A stretch of 64,000 nt of DNA, from positions 17,037,501 through 17,101,500 of the forward strand of contig NC_086023.1 in the NCBI RefSeq assembly GCF_036323735.1, in the 5' to 3' direction. The notes beneath the pieces were generated by a model. The model was not told the DNA's origin. It ran no database searches and saw nothing but the letters and a program-made list of their open reading frames with translations. Source of the DNA: Rattus norvegicus (lineage: Eukaryota > Chordata > Mammalia > Rodentia > Muridae). Below, one piece after another: positions 20,155 to 33,040 of the stretch (positions within the stretch are counted from its first letter, which is position 1; each line of letters starts with the position of its first letter). The translations under genes and the position numbers were made by a program.

Positions 20155-23100
20155 AAAACTTTTTAACATTCTTTGTGAGTTTCACATGATGTACCCCAGC
20201 CCCACTCATCTTCCCATCCCCTCATATACTCCCTCTGCCATTCCAACCTTCCCTGTCAAAAGAAAAAACACATGGGGAGGGGAACACCCTTATGGAAGAG
20301 GAAGGGGAGGGGATAGAAGGCTTATGGACAGGAAACCAGGAAAGGGAATAACATTTGAAATGTAAATTAAAAAATATCCAATTAAAAAAAAGAAAACACA
20401 CACAATCAATCAATCAATAAATAAATAAAACCAAGCATAGAAAGCATCATGTAAGCTCTAGTATGTCACAATGCATCCGCACAGTATACCTCTCTACCTA
20501 CACATCACTTGCAAGTGTTCATTGCAATTAGTGAGTCGTTAGTCTGATTGGAGGTCTCTGGCTTCTGCAACACTATCAATATTGGTTCCTCACTGGGAGT
20601 CCTCCCAGTTATCCTGTTGTTGCTCTGTGTTTTAGAGATCCTGCAGCTTTGGATTAGCAGAACAGGCCCTTTCATGTGTCCTAGCAGCTCACAGATGATG
20701 CAGATTTTGGGGTGGGCCATCTCAAAGCCTTGGATCTGGACCTAGGTGGTAGTTATGCTAGTCAGTGCACCAGTTCTCCTTATCTGCAACACCAGGGCAA
20801 GCTCTCCAGCACTGCTCCATCTAGACCACCCAATACTGCCATCTGCAGAAGACAAAGGCATCTTTTTCACACTCACATACAGGGCAGGCTCACTTCCCTT
20901 CCCCCCACATCCCTGCCCTGTCCATGTAGACAAGAAACTTCCAAAATATTCATTGAGGTTACTTTGTATTGGCCATCTACTGCCGAGTAAGGAGTCTGTC
21001 CTTAAGAGTTATTTGTATATCCATTGGAGAAAATTAGAATGTCCTTTGTGAATGGCTATCAATTGGAGATAGATCCTGGGTAAGAGATAGGACCTTATGT
21101 CCACTTCCCCTCTCACCTCAGGGATCCCACCTGGCTCATGTAGGGATCGTGCATGCTGTCACAGATTTTGTGAGTTCATAAGTAAATCTGTCCTGCTATG
21201 TTTAGAAGCCCTTGTTTCCTTTGCTTTCTCCATCCCCACTGGCTCTTACAATCTTTCTGCCTCCTCTTCCACAGGGTTCCCAGATCCCCAAGGGGAGGAA
21301 ATTGATGGAGACATCAATTTAGGACTGAGTGCTCCAGGTCTATCACTCTGTGTATCTTGTAGAGATGTAGGTCTCTGTATTTGTTTCCATACACTACAGG
21401 AGGATTTGGATTTCCCTTAGGTCCCTTGCCTATCTAGTCTTAGTCCTTGGCCACTCAAACAGTATTGGTTATGGGTTCTGTCTCATGGAGTAGGCCTTAA
21501 ATCCAATTGGATAGTGGTTGGTTAGTTCCACAAGGATTGCACCACTCGTGTATCTTGCAGGCAGTTAACTATTGTAGACTGAAAAAAAAATTGTAGCAGA
21601 GTTAGTGTTTACCTTTCTCCTCTGGTAGTAGAGCACCTTCCAGTACCATAAACACTAGTCAGTAGGCATAAAACCTGTAGATAGACACCAGCTCAATGTC
21701 TCCATATTCAATGAGTAATGTAGCTCTTATCTTCATCAATACAGCCTTACCATTTTGAAGAGAACCAAGAGACATGGCAACAGATTAGGTTACTTGGGGT
21801 GTCCAGGCCAATAACTCAATTAAATGTAACACATTCCCAGAACTAGAGGTTTCACTTGTTGATGTGAGATGTCTAATTGGGCCTTTGTCTTGCCCATTAT
21901 CTGTTGATTCTATTCATATTTTTCATATACATATATATTTTAAGGAGCTTCTACTTATTTGGTTTCCACAAAAACTTTCAAGTGGTCTTTAGTTTTAGCA
22001 ATCACTTTCCATATTCCTTCACTTACTCCCTCTTCCCTCCCCCTATTCATTTGATCTTGTTGATCTTGTACACAAGTCATTCACTGTTCAGCCAAAACTA
22101 TTCTATTTCCCTTCCAAAGTTGATCCATCCCTGCCCACTTGAACCTTACTCTATGTATAATCTCTGTGTTATACTAATAATAGCCTACTTATTGAAGACT
22201 TAGCAGCTTATATCATATATAAGTGAATATATACCATATTTGTCTCTCTGGAACTTGTTTATCTCACTCGGGATGTTTATCTTTTTCAAGCTCCATCCAT
22301 TTACTGAGAATTTCCTTATTTCAATTTGAGTAATAATTCCATTGGGTAAATGTACCACATTTTCTTTATTTATCCTTTCATCTTTTATTCTTTTACTAAC
22401 AGACATCTAGGCTAATTTTAATTTCTCTCTATTATGAATAGAGAAACAATGATCATGGTTGAATCTTTTAGGTTTATGCCCAAGCGTGATAATAGCTGTA
22501 TCTTGAGGTAAATCATCCTAATGAACTATTACACTGACTTCATTAGTGGATTTACAAGTTTACACTCCTACTCTACTTGCAATGTATGAGTGCCTCCCTT
22601 ACTCCACATCCTTGTTAGTATTTGTTGCCATTTGTTTCATTGATCTTAACCATTTTGACTGGTGTAATATGATATCTCCAAGTAGTTTTATTTACATTTC
22701 CCTGGTGATTAACAATGCTGATCATTTCCTTAAGTTCTTCTCAGGCAGTTATGCTTCATCTTTTGAAAATTGTTTATATTGTACCCCAATTTAAGTTGGG
22801 TTCTTTACTTAATGTCCCGTGTTTTTTTTTTCAGTTCCTTATAGATTTTAAATATTAGCCCTCTATCTGATATGGTAAATAAAATAATTCCCATTCTGTA
22901 AGTTCCTACTTTACCAAAGGATGTGGCTGTTCAAAGGTACCATTTATTAATTGTGCTAATGGTGCTCTGTTCAAAAAGTATTTTCCTCTGACAATGAGTT
23001 CAAAACTACTTCCCACACTCTTTTCTGTCAGATCCAGTTTATCTGCCATTAAGTTGTGATCCTTGATCCATTTGGACTTGACTAGCACCATTTGTTGAAG

Positions 23101-23515
23101 ATGCTGTCATTTTTCGAGGGTGTTTCTGGTTTCTGTACCAAAAATCATACATGTGTGAACTCATGTCTGAAGCTCGAAGTTGCTTTCATTAATCAATTCA
23201 TGTGTCTCTATGCTGAAACCATGCTGTTTTTGTTATAACTCTTTTTGTACACTTTGAGATCAAGGATGGCAAAACCTCTAGAAGTATTATTATTATTATT
23301 ATTTACTTTTTAGCTATCCTGTTTTAAGTTTCCTTGCTTTCTCTTGCGTGTGTGTGTTTCCACATGAAACTGAAAATTCATCTTTCAATTTCTGTGAAGA
23401 ATTGTAGAATTTTGATAGGGATTACATTAAATCTATAGGTTGCTTTTGGTGGCATGGCTATTTTTGTTATATTAGTCCTACCAATCCATGAACATGAAAT
23501 ATCTTGTCGTTTTTT
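20155..23515 (-). mobile_element. Old minus-strand L1: 3' UTR and end of ORF2
   Basis: About 20,155-21,880 reads as an L1 3' UTR in reverse. About 22,200-23,515 reads as degenerate ORF2 C-terminal sequence on the minus strand. At 23,515 it is broken by a second L1 and resumes near 26,110. No intact frame remains. Confidence 0.75.
20272..20390 (+). mobile_element. Short 5'-truncated L1 3' end
   Basis: Plus-strand L1 terminal sequence ('aaagggaataacatttgaaa', as at 18,240 and 41,525) with an A-rich tail. It is flanked by similar 'aaaagaaaaaacac' / 'aaaagaaaacacac' segments, so it is probably a separate small insertion. Confidence 0.75.
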
Positions 23516-23519
23516 AAAA

Positions 23520-26110
23520 TTTTTTATTAGCTATATTTCTTTACTTACATTTCAAATGTTATTCCCCTTTCCAGTTTCCTGTCCATAAGCCCCCATCCTC
23601 TCTCCTCCCATCCCACATAGGGGTATTCTCCCCATACATCCCCCTTACTGTCCCCCCATATTCCCCTGCACTGGGGGTCCAACCTTGGCAGGACCAAGGG
23701 CTTCCCCTTCCACTTGTGCCCTAAAAAGGCTATTCTCTGCTACATATGCAGTTGGAGCCCTGGGTCAGTCCATGTATAGTTTTTGGTAGTGGTTTAGTCC
23801 TTGGAAGCTCTGGTTGGCTGGCATTGCTGTTCTTATGGGGTTGTAAGCTCCTTCAACTCTTTTAGTACTTCCTCTAATTCCCCACAAGGGGGTCCTGTTC
23901 TTAGTTCAGTGGTTTGCTGATAGCATTCACCTCTGTATTGGACATGCTCTGGATGTGTCTCTCAGGAGAGATCTATATCCAGTCCCTTTCAGTGTACATT
24001 TTTTAAATTCCTCAAACTTGTCTACTTTTGGTGGCTGTATATATGGGCCACATGTGGGGCAGGCTCTGAATGGCCATTCCTTCAAACTCTGCTCTAAACT
24101 TTGCTTCAATATCCTCTCCTATGAATATTTTTCCCCTTTTAAGAAAGAGTGGGAGGCATCCGCATTTTGGCCATCCTTCTTGAGCTTCCTGTGGTCTGTG
24201 GATTGCGTCTTGGGTGATTTGAGCTTTTTGGCTAATATACATTTATCAATGAGTGCATACTAAGTGTGTTTTTATGTGATTGAGTTACCTCACTCAGGAT
24301 GATATTTTCTAGTTCATTCCATTTGCCTATGAATTTCATGAAGTCATTGTTTTTGGTAGCTGAGTAGTACTCAATTGTGTAGATGTCCTCATCTTTTTAA
24401 TCCATTCCTCTGTTGAAGGGCATCTGGGTTCTTTCCAGTCTCTCGCTATTATAAATAAGGCTGCTATGAACATAGCATGTGTATTTCTTGTATGTTGGAG
24501 CATCTTTTGGATATATGTCCAGGAGAGGTATAGCTGGGTCCTCAGGTAGTGGAATGTCTACTTTTTGAGGTACCTCCAGATTGATTTCCAGAGTGGTTGT
24601 ACCAGTTTGCAATCCCACCAACAATGGAGGAGTGTTCCTCTTTCTCCACATCCTTGTCAGCATATGCTGTCACCTGAGTTTTTGATCTTAGCCACTCTGA
24701 CTGATGTAAAGTGGAATCTCAGGGTTGTTTTGATTTGCATTATCCTGATGACTAAGTATGTTGAACATTTCTTTAAGTGCTTTTTGGCCATTCGATAATC
24801 CTCTGGTGAGAATGTTTTGTTTAGCTCTGAACCTCAATTTTTAATAGGGTTATTTGGTTCTGTGGAATCTAACTTCTTGAGTTCTTTGAATATTTTGGAT
24901 ATTAGCCCTCTATTAGACGTAGGATTGGTAAAGATCTTTTCCCAATCTGTTGGTTGCTGTTTTGTCCTAACGACAGTGTCTTTTGCCTTACAGAAGCTTT
25001 GCAGTTTTATGAGGTCCCATTTGTCTCTTATTGATCTTAGAGCATAAGCCATTGGTGTTTTGTACAGGAAAAATTCCCCAGTGCCCATGTGTTCGAGATT
25101 CTTCCCCACTTTTTCTTCTATTAGTTTGAGTGTATCTGGTTTGATGTGGAGGTCCTTGATCCACTTGGACTTAAGCTTTGTACATGGTGATAAGAATGAA
25201 TTGATTTGCATTCTTCTACATGCTGACCTCCAGTTGAACCAGGACCATTTGTTGAAAATGCTATCTTTCTTCTATAGGATGGTTTTGGCTCCTTTGTCAA
25301 AGATCAAGTGACCATAGGTGTGTGGGTTCATTTCTGGGTCTTCAATTCTGTTCCACTGATCTATCTGCCTGCCTCTGTACCAATACCATACAGGTTTTAT
25401 GACTATTGCTCTGTGATTCTCCCAGAAGTTCTTTTATTGTTGAGGATAGTTTTCACTGTCCTGGGTTTTTTTGTTCTTCCAAATGAATTTGCAAATTGCT
25501 TTTTCTATCTCTATAAAGAATGGAGTAGGAATTTTGATGGGGATTGCATTGAATCTGTAGATTGCTTTTGGCAAAATGGCCATCTTTACTCTATTAATCC
25601 TGCCAATCCATGAGCATGGAAGATCTTTCCATCTTCTGAAATCTTCCCCAATTTCTTTCTTCAGAGACTTGAAGTTCTTGTCATACAGATCTTTCAATTG
25701 CTTGCTTAAAGTCACACCAAGATATTTTATATTATTTGGGACTATTGTAAAGGGTGTCATTTCCCTAATTTCTTTCTCAGCCTGTTTATCCTTTGAGTAG
25801 AGGAAGGTGACTGATTTGTTTGAGTTAATTTTATACCCTAACACTTTGCTGAAGTTGTTTATCAGGTTAAGTAATTCTCTGGTGGAACTTTTGGGGTCAC
25901 TTAAGTACACTATTATACCATCTGCAAATAGTGATATTTTGATTTCTTCCCTTCCAATGTGTATCCCTTTGACCTTCTTTTGCTGTCTGGCTAGGACTTC
26001 GAGTACAATGTTGAATAAGTAGGGAGTGGGCAGCCTTGTCTAGTCCCTGATTTTAGTGGGATTGCTTCAAGTTTCTTTCCATTTAGTTTGATGTTTGTCA
26101 TTTTCTAATA
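23520..26110 (-). mobile_element. 5'-truncated L1 inserted into the older L1
   Basis: Read on the minus strand: ORF2 from about residue 640 of the intact element to its C-terminus (26,110-24,260), then 3' UTR with its purine tract seen as a C-rich tract (about 23,560-23,700). Several frames of 76-158 codons stay open (for example 25,434-25,910), so it is younger than its host L1 but dead. Confidence 0.85.
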
Positions 26111-28440
26111 TCGTTTTCAATTTCTTTCTACAGTGTTTTAAAGGTTTTGTCATAAAAGTATTTCACTTTTGGGGGGCTCTTGTGAAAGTCTTCCTTGATT
26201 TCTTCCTCAATCTCTTTTGTTTATAGGATGGCTCCTGATTTCTGTGTATTAATTTTGTATCCTGCTGCTTTGCTTAAAGTGTTTATCAACTGTAGGAGTT
26301 TCCTGATGGGTTTTTGGGGGATACTATCATATCATCTACAAATATCCTTTAACTTCTGCCTTTCCAACTTATATACACTTGATCTGCTTCAATTGTCTTA
26401 TTACTCTAGCTAAGACTTCAAGTCCTATATTGAATAGGTATGGGAGAATAGACAACCATGTCTTCTTGATTTTAGAGAACCTTTTCAGTTTCTTTGCATT
26501 TTGGTTGATGTTGGCTACAAGTTTGCCATAAATGACCTTTCAATACGTTGAGGGATATTCCTTGTATACCTCATCTCTCTGGGACTTTTATCATAAAGGG
26601 GTGCTGGATTTTGTCAAAGGTCTTTTGTGCATCTAATGAAATGATCATGTAGTTTGGTCTATCACTGTTTATGTGATCGCATCTATCAATTTAAATATTT
26701 AAAACATCCCTTCCTCTCTGAAATGAAGCCTGTTGGATCATGGTGAATGATCTTTTTGAAGTTTTCTTAGATTCAGTTTGAAAGTATTGTATTTTTTGCA
26801 ACTATGTTTTTAAGAAATTTCAGTCTGCAATTTTCTTTCTTTGATGTGTCTTTTGGTGGTTTAGGTATCACAATTGTGTCCTCATAAAAACAAGTAGGTA
26901 GTGTTCTTTTTGTTTGTATTTTGAGGAGTAACTTGAGAAGTTAATCCTTCTTTGAAAGTCTGGTATAATTCTACACTAAAACCACCTGGCCCTGGGCTTT
27001 TATAGGTTGGCAGACTTTTAATGACTGCTTTAATTTCACTGAGGGTTATGGGTGTTTTTAAATTGCTTACCTGATCTTGATTTAATTTTGGTAAGTTGCA
27101 CCTATTGAGAAAATTATCCATTTCTTTAGGGCTTACAATTTGGTGGAGCATAATTTTTTTTTAATGATGTCCTTACATTTATCTGGATTTCCTCAGTGTC
27201 TGTTGTTATGTCCCCTTTCATTTGTAGTTTTCTTCATTTGAATCTTCTCTTCAACTCTTAGGTATTTGGTTAAGGATTTATCAATCTTACAGATTTTTTC
27301 AAAGAATGAATCTGTTTCACTGAAAAACTATGCTTTTTGTTTCCATCTTATGTATTTCAGCTCCAAATTTGGTTATTTATGGATATCTACTCCTTTTTGG
27401 GTATTATTTCTTCTTTTTATTTTAGAGCATTCATTTGTGCTGTTTTATGAGAATGATAACTCTTCAATTTCTTTGGTGCCTAATGCTATGAACTTGCCTT
27501 TTAAAACTGCTTTTATGGTGTCCCGTAAGTTTCGACGTGGTGTGTTTCCATTTTCATTCAATTCTAAAGAGCTTTTTCTTTCTTTCCTAACTTCTGTCTT
27601 GGCCCATCTTTGATTCAGAAACAAGTTGTTCTGTTTCCTTGAGTTTTTAGGCTTTCTGGTGTTTCTATTGTTGTTGATACCTAGCTTCAAAGTAGTGGTC
27701 AGATAGGATACAGGATGTTATTTTAATTTTCTTGTATCTGTTAACATTTGCTTTCTGTCCAAGTATGTGGTCAATTTTGGAAAACTTTCATGAGCTGTAG
27801 CAAAGGAGATTTTTTTTTTCTGTGTCTGGATAATATACTCTACAAATATCTGTTAGTTAATTTCATTTACTATTTCACTTTCCTCCATCATTTCTCTGTT
27901 TAGGTTTGTTTTTTTTTTTTTTTAATGACCCATCTGTTGTTGAGAATGAGCTATTGACATCAGCTAATACTCTGTGAAGATCAATACATAATTTCAGTTG
28001 TTGTATGTTTATTTTATGAGCTTAAATGTTCTTGTGTTTGGTGCATAGGTGTTAAGAATTGCAGTATCTTTTGGTCATCACTACTTTGATCATTATATAC
28101 TGTCTTTTTCCTGTCTTCAGATTAGTTGTATAAAGTCTATTTTGTCAGATTATAAAGTGGCTACACTAGGTTCTTTTTTAGGTTCATTGAATCCTTTTAC
28201 ACTGAGGTAATGTCTATTCTTCATCTTAAGGCTTGTTTCTTGGATGCAGCAGAAGGATGGGTGTTTTCATATCCAATCTGTTAGTCTGGGTGATTTATTG
28301 GGGAACTGAGACTACTGATGTTGAGAGGTATCAAAGAGCAATGCTGAGTGATTCCTGTTATTTTGTTATATTCCTCCTTTGACTTTTTAATATTAAAGTC
28401 TTAAGTTACTACTTTTTCTTTGGTGTTATTAACCTCTTCA
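26110..28440 (-). mobile_element. Old minus-strand L1 resumed: ORF2 RT and endonuclease
   Basis: Continues the host L1 after the insertion. At 26,882-27,151 the minus-strand frame shows the conserved 'KSPGPGGFS' RT segment; at 27,445-27,690 is part of the endonuclease-RT linker. Frames are short and broken. Confidence 0.8.
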
Positions 28441-28442
28441 TG

Positions 28443-28775
28443 TCTGTCTTAGGGTTTTACTGCTGTGAACATACACCATGACCAAGACAACACTTATAAG
28501 GACAACATTTACTTGAGGCTGGCTTACAGGTTGAGAGGTTCAGTTCATTATCATCAAGGCAGGAAGCATGGCAGCATCCAGGCAGGCAAGATGCAGGCAG
28601 AGCTGAGAGTTCTATATCTTCTTCTGAAGGCGACTAGCAGAATACTGGTTTCCAGGAAGCTAGAACAAAGCCCACACCCACAGTGACACAGCTACTCTAT
28701 CTAATAGGCCACACCTACTCCATAAGTAGTGCCTTTAATAGTGCCACTCTTTGGGCCAAGCATATACAAGCCATC
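28443..28775. repeat. Dispersed rodent repeat (family A), longest copy here
   Basis: It starts 'tcttagggttttactgctgt' and continues 'aaggacaacatttacttgag', matching the double copy at 7,835-8,045 and extending past it. It interrupts the old L1. Its first 35 bases are a near inverted copy of the end of family B. Confidence 0.75.
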
Positions 28776-28789
28776 AGTGTTGAATTTTT

Positions 28790-29900
28790 CTACTAGTGCC
28801 TGAATCTGTTTTTTTACATTTAGCATTTTCTTTGGCCAATGTATCCATTTCTTCTATCTTGTTTTCACCATCTGAGGAGTCTCTCTTCCAATGTTTATAT
28901 TCTATTGCTCAAGTTTGCCTCTGTAGTTCCTGTTTAGGTTCCTAAGTTTTTCATTTCCAGATTTCCCTAAATTGTGTTTTTTTCCTTTGGTTTTTGTAAA
29001 TCTATTTTTACTTCCATGCCTTGAACTGTTTTATTAATTTTCTGTTTGTTTTTTTTACAAACTTTATTAATAGATTTCATTTCTTCATAAAAGTTCTTGA
29101 TCATATAATCATATTTTAAAATTCTTGTCTAGCTGCATTTCTCAAGGCCTTCTGTAGTATAGTGGCTAGATTCTCGTGGATGTATATTGTCTTAGTTATC
29201 AGTCATTGTGTTTTTGTGCTGGTATCTAGGCATCTTGGTTGGAAGATATTGTAATTCTAGATATTAAAGTCTGGTCTTATCTTTTTGGTGGGTATTCTGT
29301 TCCTTGGTTTCTGTTGTATTCTCTGGAGCTCCCAAATAATGTGGTAGTTGGCTGGGACAGAGTTCTGAGTACCTGCCAGCTGTGGCCACTGATGGTCGCA
29401 AGTAGAATGTATTGCTTGGTATCAGATGCTGGCACAAAGGAATGGGTATAATCTAGAAGGACTTGGAGCTAAAAGGGTCCACAGGAAGCAGGAAAGTGAG
29501 TCTGTCACAAGGTCTGGTGGAGTCCCCAGAGGAAGGATGGGCCTCAGTTGGTGGTCTGCTCTGGGGCTAGGAAAGAGACTGGGCAATTGGAATTTGGGAG
29601 ACAGAAAGGAGAATGAAGATGCACTACTTGATTCCCAAATCAGCACTGCTCAAGGCAGAGAGTGCCTCCGGTGAATGCACAGATCTTCAGGTTGCCCTAG
29701 GAATGGGGGCACAGAGCAAGGGAAAGCCACAGCACATGTGCTGCTGCTATAGGGCTAGAGATAGGACTTGAGGGTTGCAACTGGAGTACAGGAGAAATAA
29801 AAATGAAGATCAAATCACCCATTTGATTCCCGGGCCAGGAAATTCAAAGGCCAGTTAAATACGGGAAGAAAAACTTGGGTAAGCAATTCTTTAAAATGAA
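28790..29900 (-). mobile_element. Old minus-strand L1: ORF1 and 5' region
   Basis: About 28,790-29,230 looks like reversed, decayed L1 ORF1 (coiled-coil-type, A-rich on the minus strand). The GC-richer 29,300-29,700 fits an L1 5' UTR. This would complete a nearly full-length old element running from 20,155. The outer boundary is not certain. Confidence 0.55.
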
Positions 29901-30640
29901 CCCTAATGAGTTTGTGTGGGAGAAACTTCAGATTCTACAGTCCCAGCAAGTGTCATGTGAACAACACACTGGCATCTGTTCAGCACATACATGTGAGAAA
30001 CTTTGAATCAGAACCACCAGATTCTGCAAACAGATTATGCAACAGCATACCAACTTGATTTCCATCTGTGTGCCTAACATTAGGAAGATGGCTCAGATAT
30101 AGGAGTCAGTATCACAAACCCAATCTGAAGGACCACACAAAGAGTTATGACTAGCAGTAGACTTGACCCACGAAGGCCACACTGGGGAAAGGAAGGCAGC
30201 ATCTGAGATCCAATCTTACCAGTGACCACCCCCACTGGTATACCCAGCATCTAGAAGCCCAGCAATGAATGCATGAGATGTCAAGATTATCAGACTCTGA
30301 AAATAGGGCCATCCAAAACACTGGAAACTTACTGAGACAACCAACTAAAAACATAAATTAAGAGTATGGAAAACCATAGAAAACATTTTCAATATAATCA
30401 AAGTTCCTAAATTTAGGGGGAAAGGTCTATACAAGAAAGGGAGGCAAATGGAACACCAAATACATATGCAGGATCATAAAAATACATATAAACTTCTAAC
30501 ATTGTATTACAAATATACAAAACAAAACATGTATTGGACACTGCTAGAGAGAAAGTCACATATAAAGACTTAATAAAAACAGTTGATCTCTCAGCTGAAA
30601 CTTTAAAAGCTCTAACCCGATAGTTCTCTGTAGCGTTTCA
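29901..30640 (+). mobile_element. Possible L1 ORF1-like relic
   Basis: Around 30,570-30,620 the plus strand resembles the ORF1 segment that reads 'DFSPETMK' in the intact element. The rest is too diverged to place with confidence. Confidence 0.35.
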
Positions 30641-32379
30641 CTGTTTAATCTGACTCTATGGGTTTTAACTCATAAGCACAATTTTTACTTTTCCATTTTC
30701 TCTATTTTCTTTGGATACCCCCAACTAGTAGAGTTACCTAAGATCTTTGATAAGCCTAGTTGATATTCAGAGTTCTAATTCACAAAATCTATTTCCTTTT
30801 GCCTTATTTTCCACCTGGAACCTGGCCAGAATCCTAAGTAGAGTCTCCATGCTTTCTCTTTCACTGAAGACTTTCCTCACACAGTAATGCAGCAGCTATC
30901 TGCTGCCCACCATTGTTGAAGATGCCTGTTTTCTTAAGACATCTCTACCTCTTTCCCCATCTCCCTCTCTCTAGCAGTTGTCAAGACTACAGCTTGTCTT
31001 CCCTGTTGTTCTTCAATAAGGGAATGCCCTTGAGCTTCCTTCTCAGTTCAATTGAAAATTATCTTATCAAGAAGACTAACAAAAGGAACTCTGTGGGGGC
31101 AAATGAAACAGTGTCAACAGACAAAAACTGCGAGGGTTGAGCAGATTCAGAAAATTCTCATATCTGAGAATGATAGGCATTTCATCTACTCCGGACCCAG
31201 TTCCTGTCCTAGAGCTCATGATCATGACACCCTACATGAGGATTGTGGGAGCAAGTCACAAAGCACAAAGCATATTTCTCTATGCTAATAAGGTATCTAG
31301 ATGGGCCCCAGGGATTTAGCCAGTAAGCTTCCCTTCTGGGACATTATTTTCTACAAAAGGTATTTAATCTCTAGTCCACCCAGAGTAAATTGTATGCACC
31401 CATCTTCCACAATGAACGATGAATAAACTGGACTTGAACAATGAATAAACTGTTTGAACAGGCAAGAACTTTCTCAAGAAATGCTGTGGGGGGGGAGCCT
31501 TCATCATACAGAGCTGTGGTCACCTAAATCTCCCACAGAAGGCCCCTCTGCCCTCCAGATATGGATACTTACAAACCCTAATTTAAGCTGGAGTTCCCCC
31601 TTCCCCTGGTCCCACACAGCTCCCTTTCCTGACTCCATGAGGTTCCAGACGGTGAATGGACAACGTTAAGTTTGGGAATCCCTGTCTTCTCTGCCTCAGC
31701 CTGCACCATTTCTCATGTGTGCTGGGGTCTCCATCTTAGGCTGTGTTCTGCCTCCTCTATACCCCTTTGGGGGCAAGGATGGAACGTAGCCTAGCACCCT
31801 CTCATTTCACTGCCTAAGAAAAGCTCACACACCCCACTGAACCACAGAACCCTAAAACCCTTGTAGCATGTTGATAAAAACAAAACGTTAAGACCACTGC
31901 TTTGGAGGACAGACCTAGCGCTAGGACTCAAGAATGACAGGTGTGCTCTATAGTTCAAATCTCTTTTGGAAGAACTAATCTCCGTGCTTTATCTTTCTCT
32001 CATTCAGATCTATAAGCATTGATTTTGCCACACTGCCTCTTGATGGAACAAGGAAATCACCTCTGGGTTTGTTTTCATTCCAGGTTCTCTCCCACTGAGT
32101 AAGGCCATACATGGAGTCTACGTGTAATGCCTTCCTTTCTTGTCAGGTGTGTGAGCACTGATGTCCTGGGATGTAAATGGAAGGTCAACTTCCTCTCTGG
32201 TGAGTACTCTTTAAATTGAGAAGGGGATCAAAGCAAGCAGGCACCAAGGTTGGGTTCATGGGCCCCTTGCAATGTACACAACACTATCACTATTTGGATG
32301 CACAGTTCCAAATTCTTTGGGAAATAGATTTTCCAATGTAAACACTGTGCAAGGTTGCTAAAGTTTGAAGGCTTCAGGG
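30641..32379. other. Gene-free stretch with possible solo LTR
   Basis: No exon or SINE is recognised. About 31,140-31,690 has LTR-like traits: two 'gaataaactg' polyadenylation-type signals (31,421-31,450) followed by a pyrimidine-rich part. No clear TG/CA ends or target duplication were found, so this is a weak call. Confidence 0.35.
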
Positions 32380-33040
32380 TCTCCAAAAAAATAAAATAAA
32401 AATGGTGTCAGGCAGAATGATAGCAGACCCTCACCTTTCACCCTGCATAAAACTCGACTCTTAATAAATCAAGAACTTCAGCAAAAGACCTGAAATTCTC
32501 AAAATGCCAGAGCAAAAGTAGGGCATATATTTCAGGATTTATGAGTAAGGGTCAGACATTCAGGAACCAACCATCAATAGCTGGAACTTCATGTACAACA
32601 TAGGAAAGTGGTAATAGAATGAAGAAGCAACCTAGAGAATGAAAGGAAAACTTCATGTGGCAGATCATTACTATCTGTAATGCATAAAGAATAGAAGGAA
32701 ATAATTTAAATGGGCTATGGAACCTAACAGAATTCCCCAAAGAAAAAAAATGGCTAAATGCATTTAAAGGGTTCAAGATCCCCACACAGCAGGGAAGTAT
32801 AAACCAAAACTACTTTGTTATTCTACCTTACCCCAGCCAGAACTGCCATCAATAATGCTGAGATGTAGATGAAAAAAAGAGAATCCTTATTCGCTGTGGG
32901 GGCAGTTGTAAGGTAGTTGTTATGCAAATCAGCTAATTCATTTCTGCTACTGTAAAATCTAATCAAAAGCCCAAAACTGGGGATATCATAGGATTCAGGT
33001 GGCAAACTACTGTCTTTCAAAGTGGACATGCTGTAAAACT
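32380..33040 (+). mobile_element. Ancient L1 ORF2 C-terminal fragment
   Basis: Broken plus-strand sequence follows the order of the intact ORF2 C-terminus, from the 'SPCTKLKS'-like segment near 32,430 to the 'TTLRFHLTPVRMAKI'-like segment near 32,805-32,860. It is highly diverged. Confidence 0.65.
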
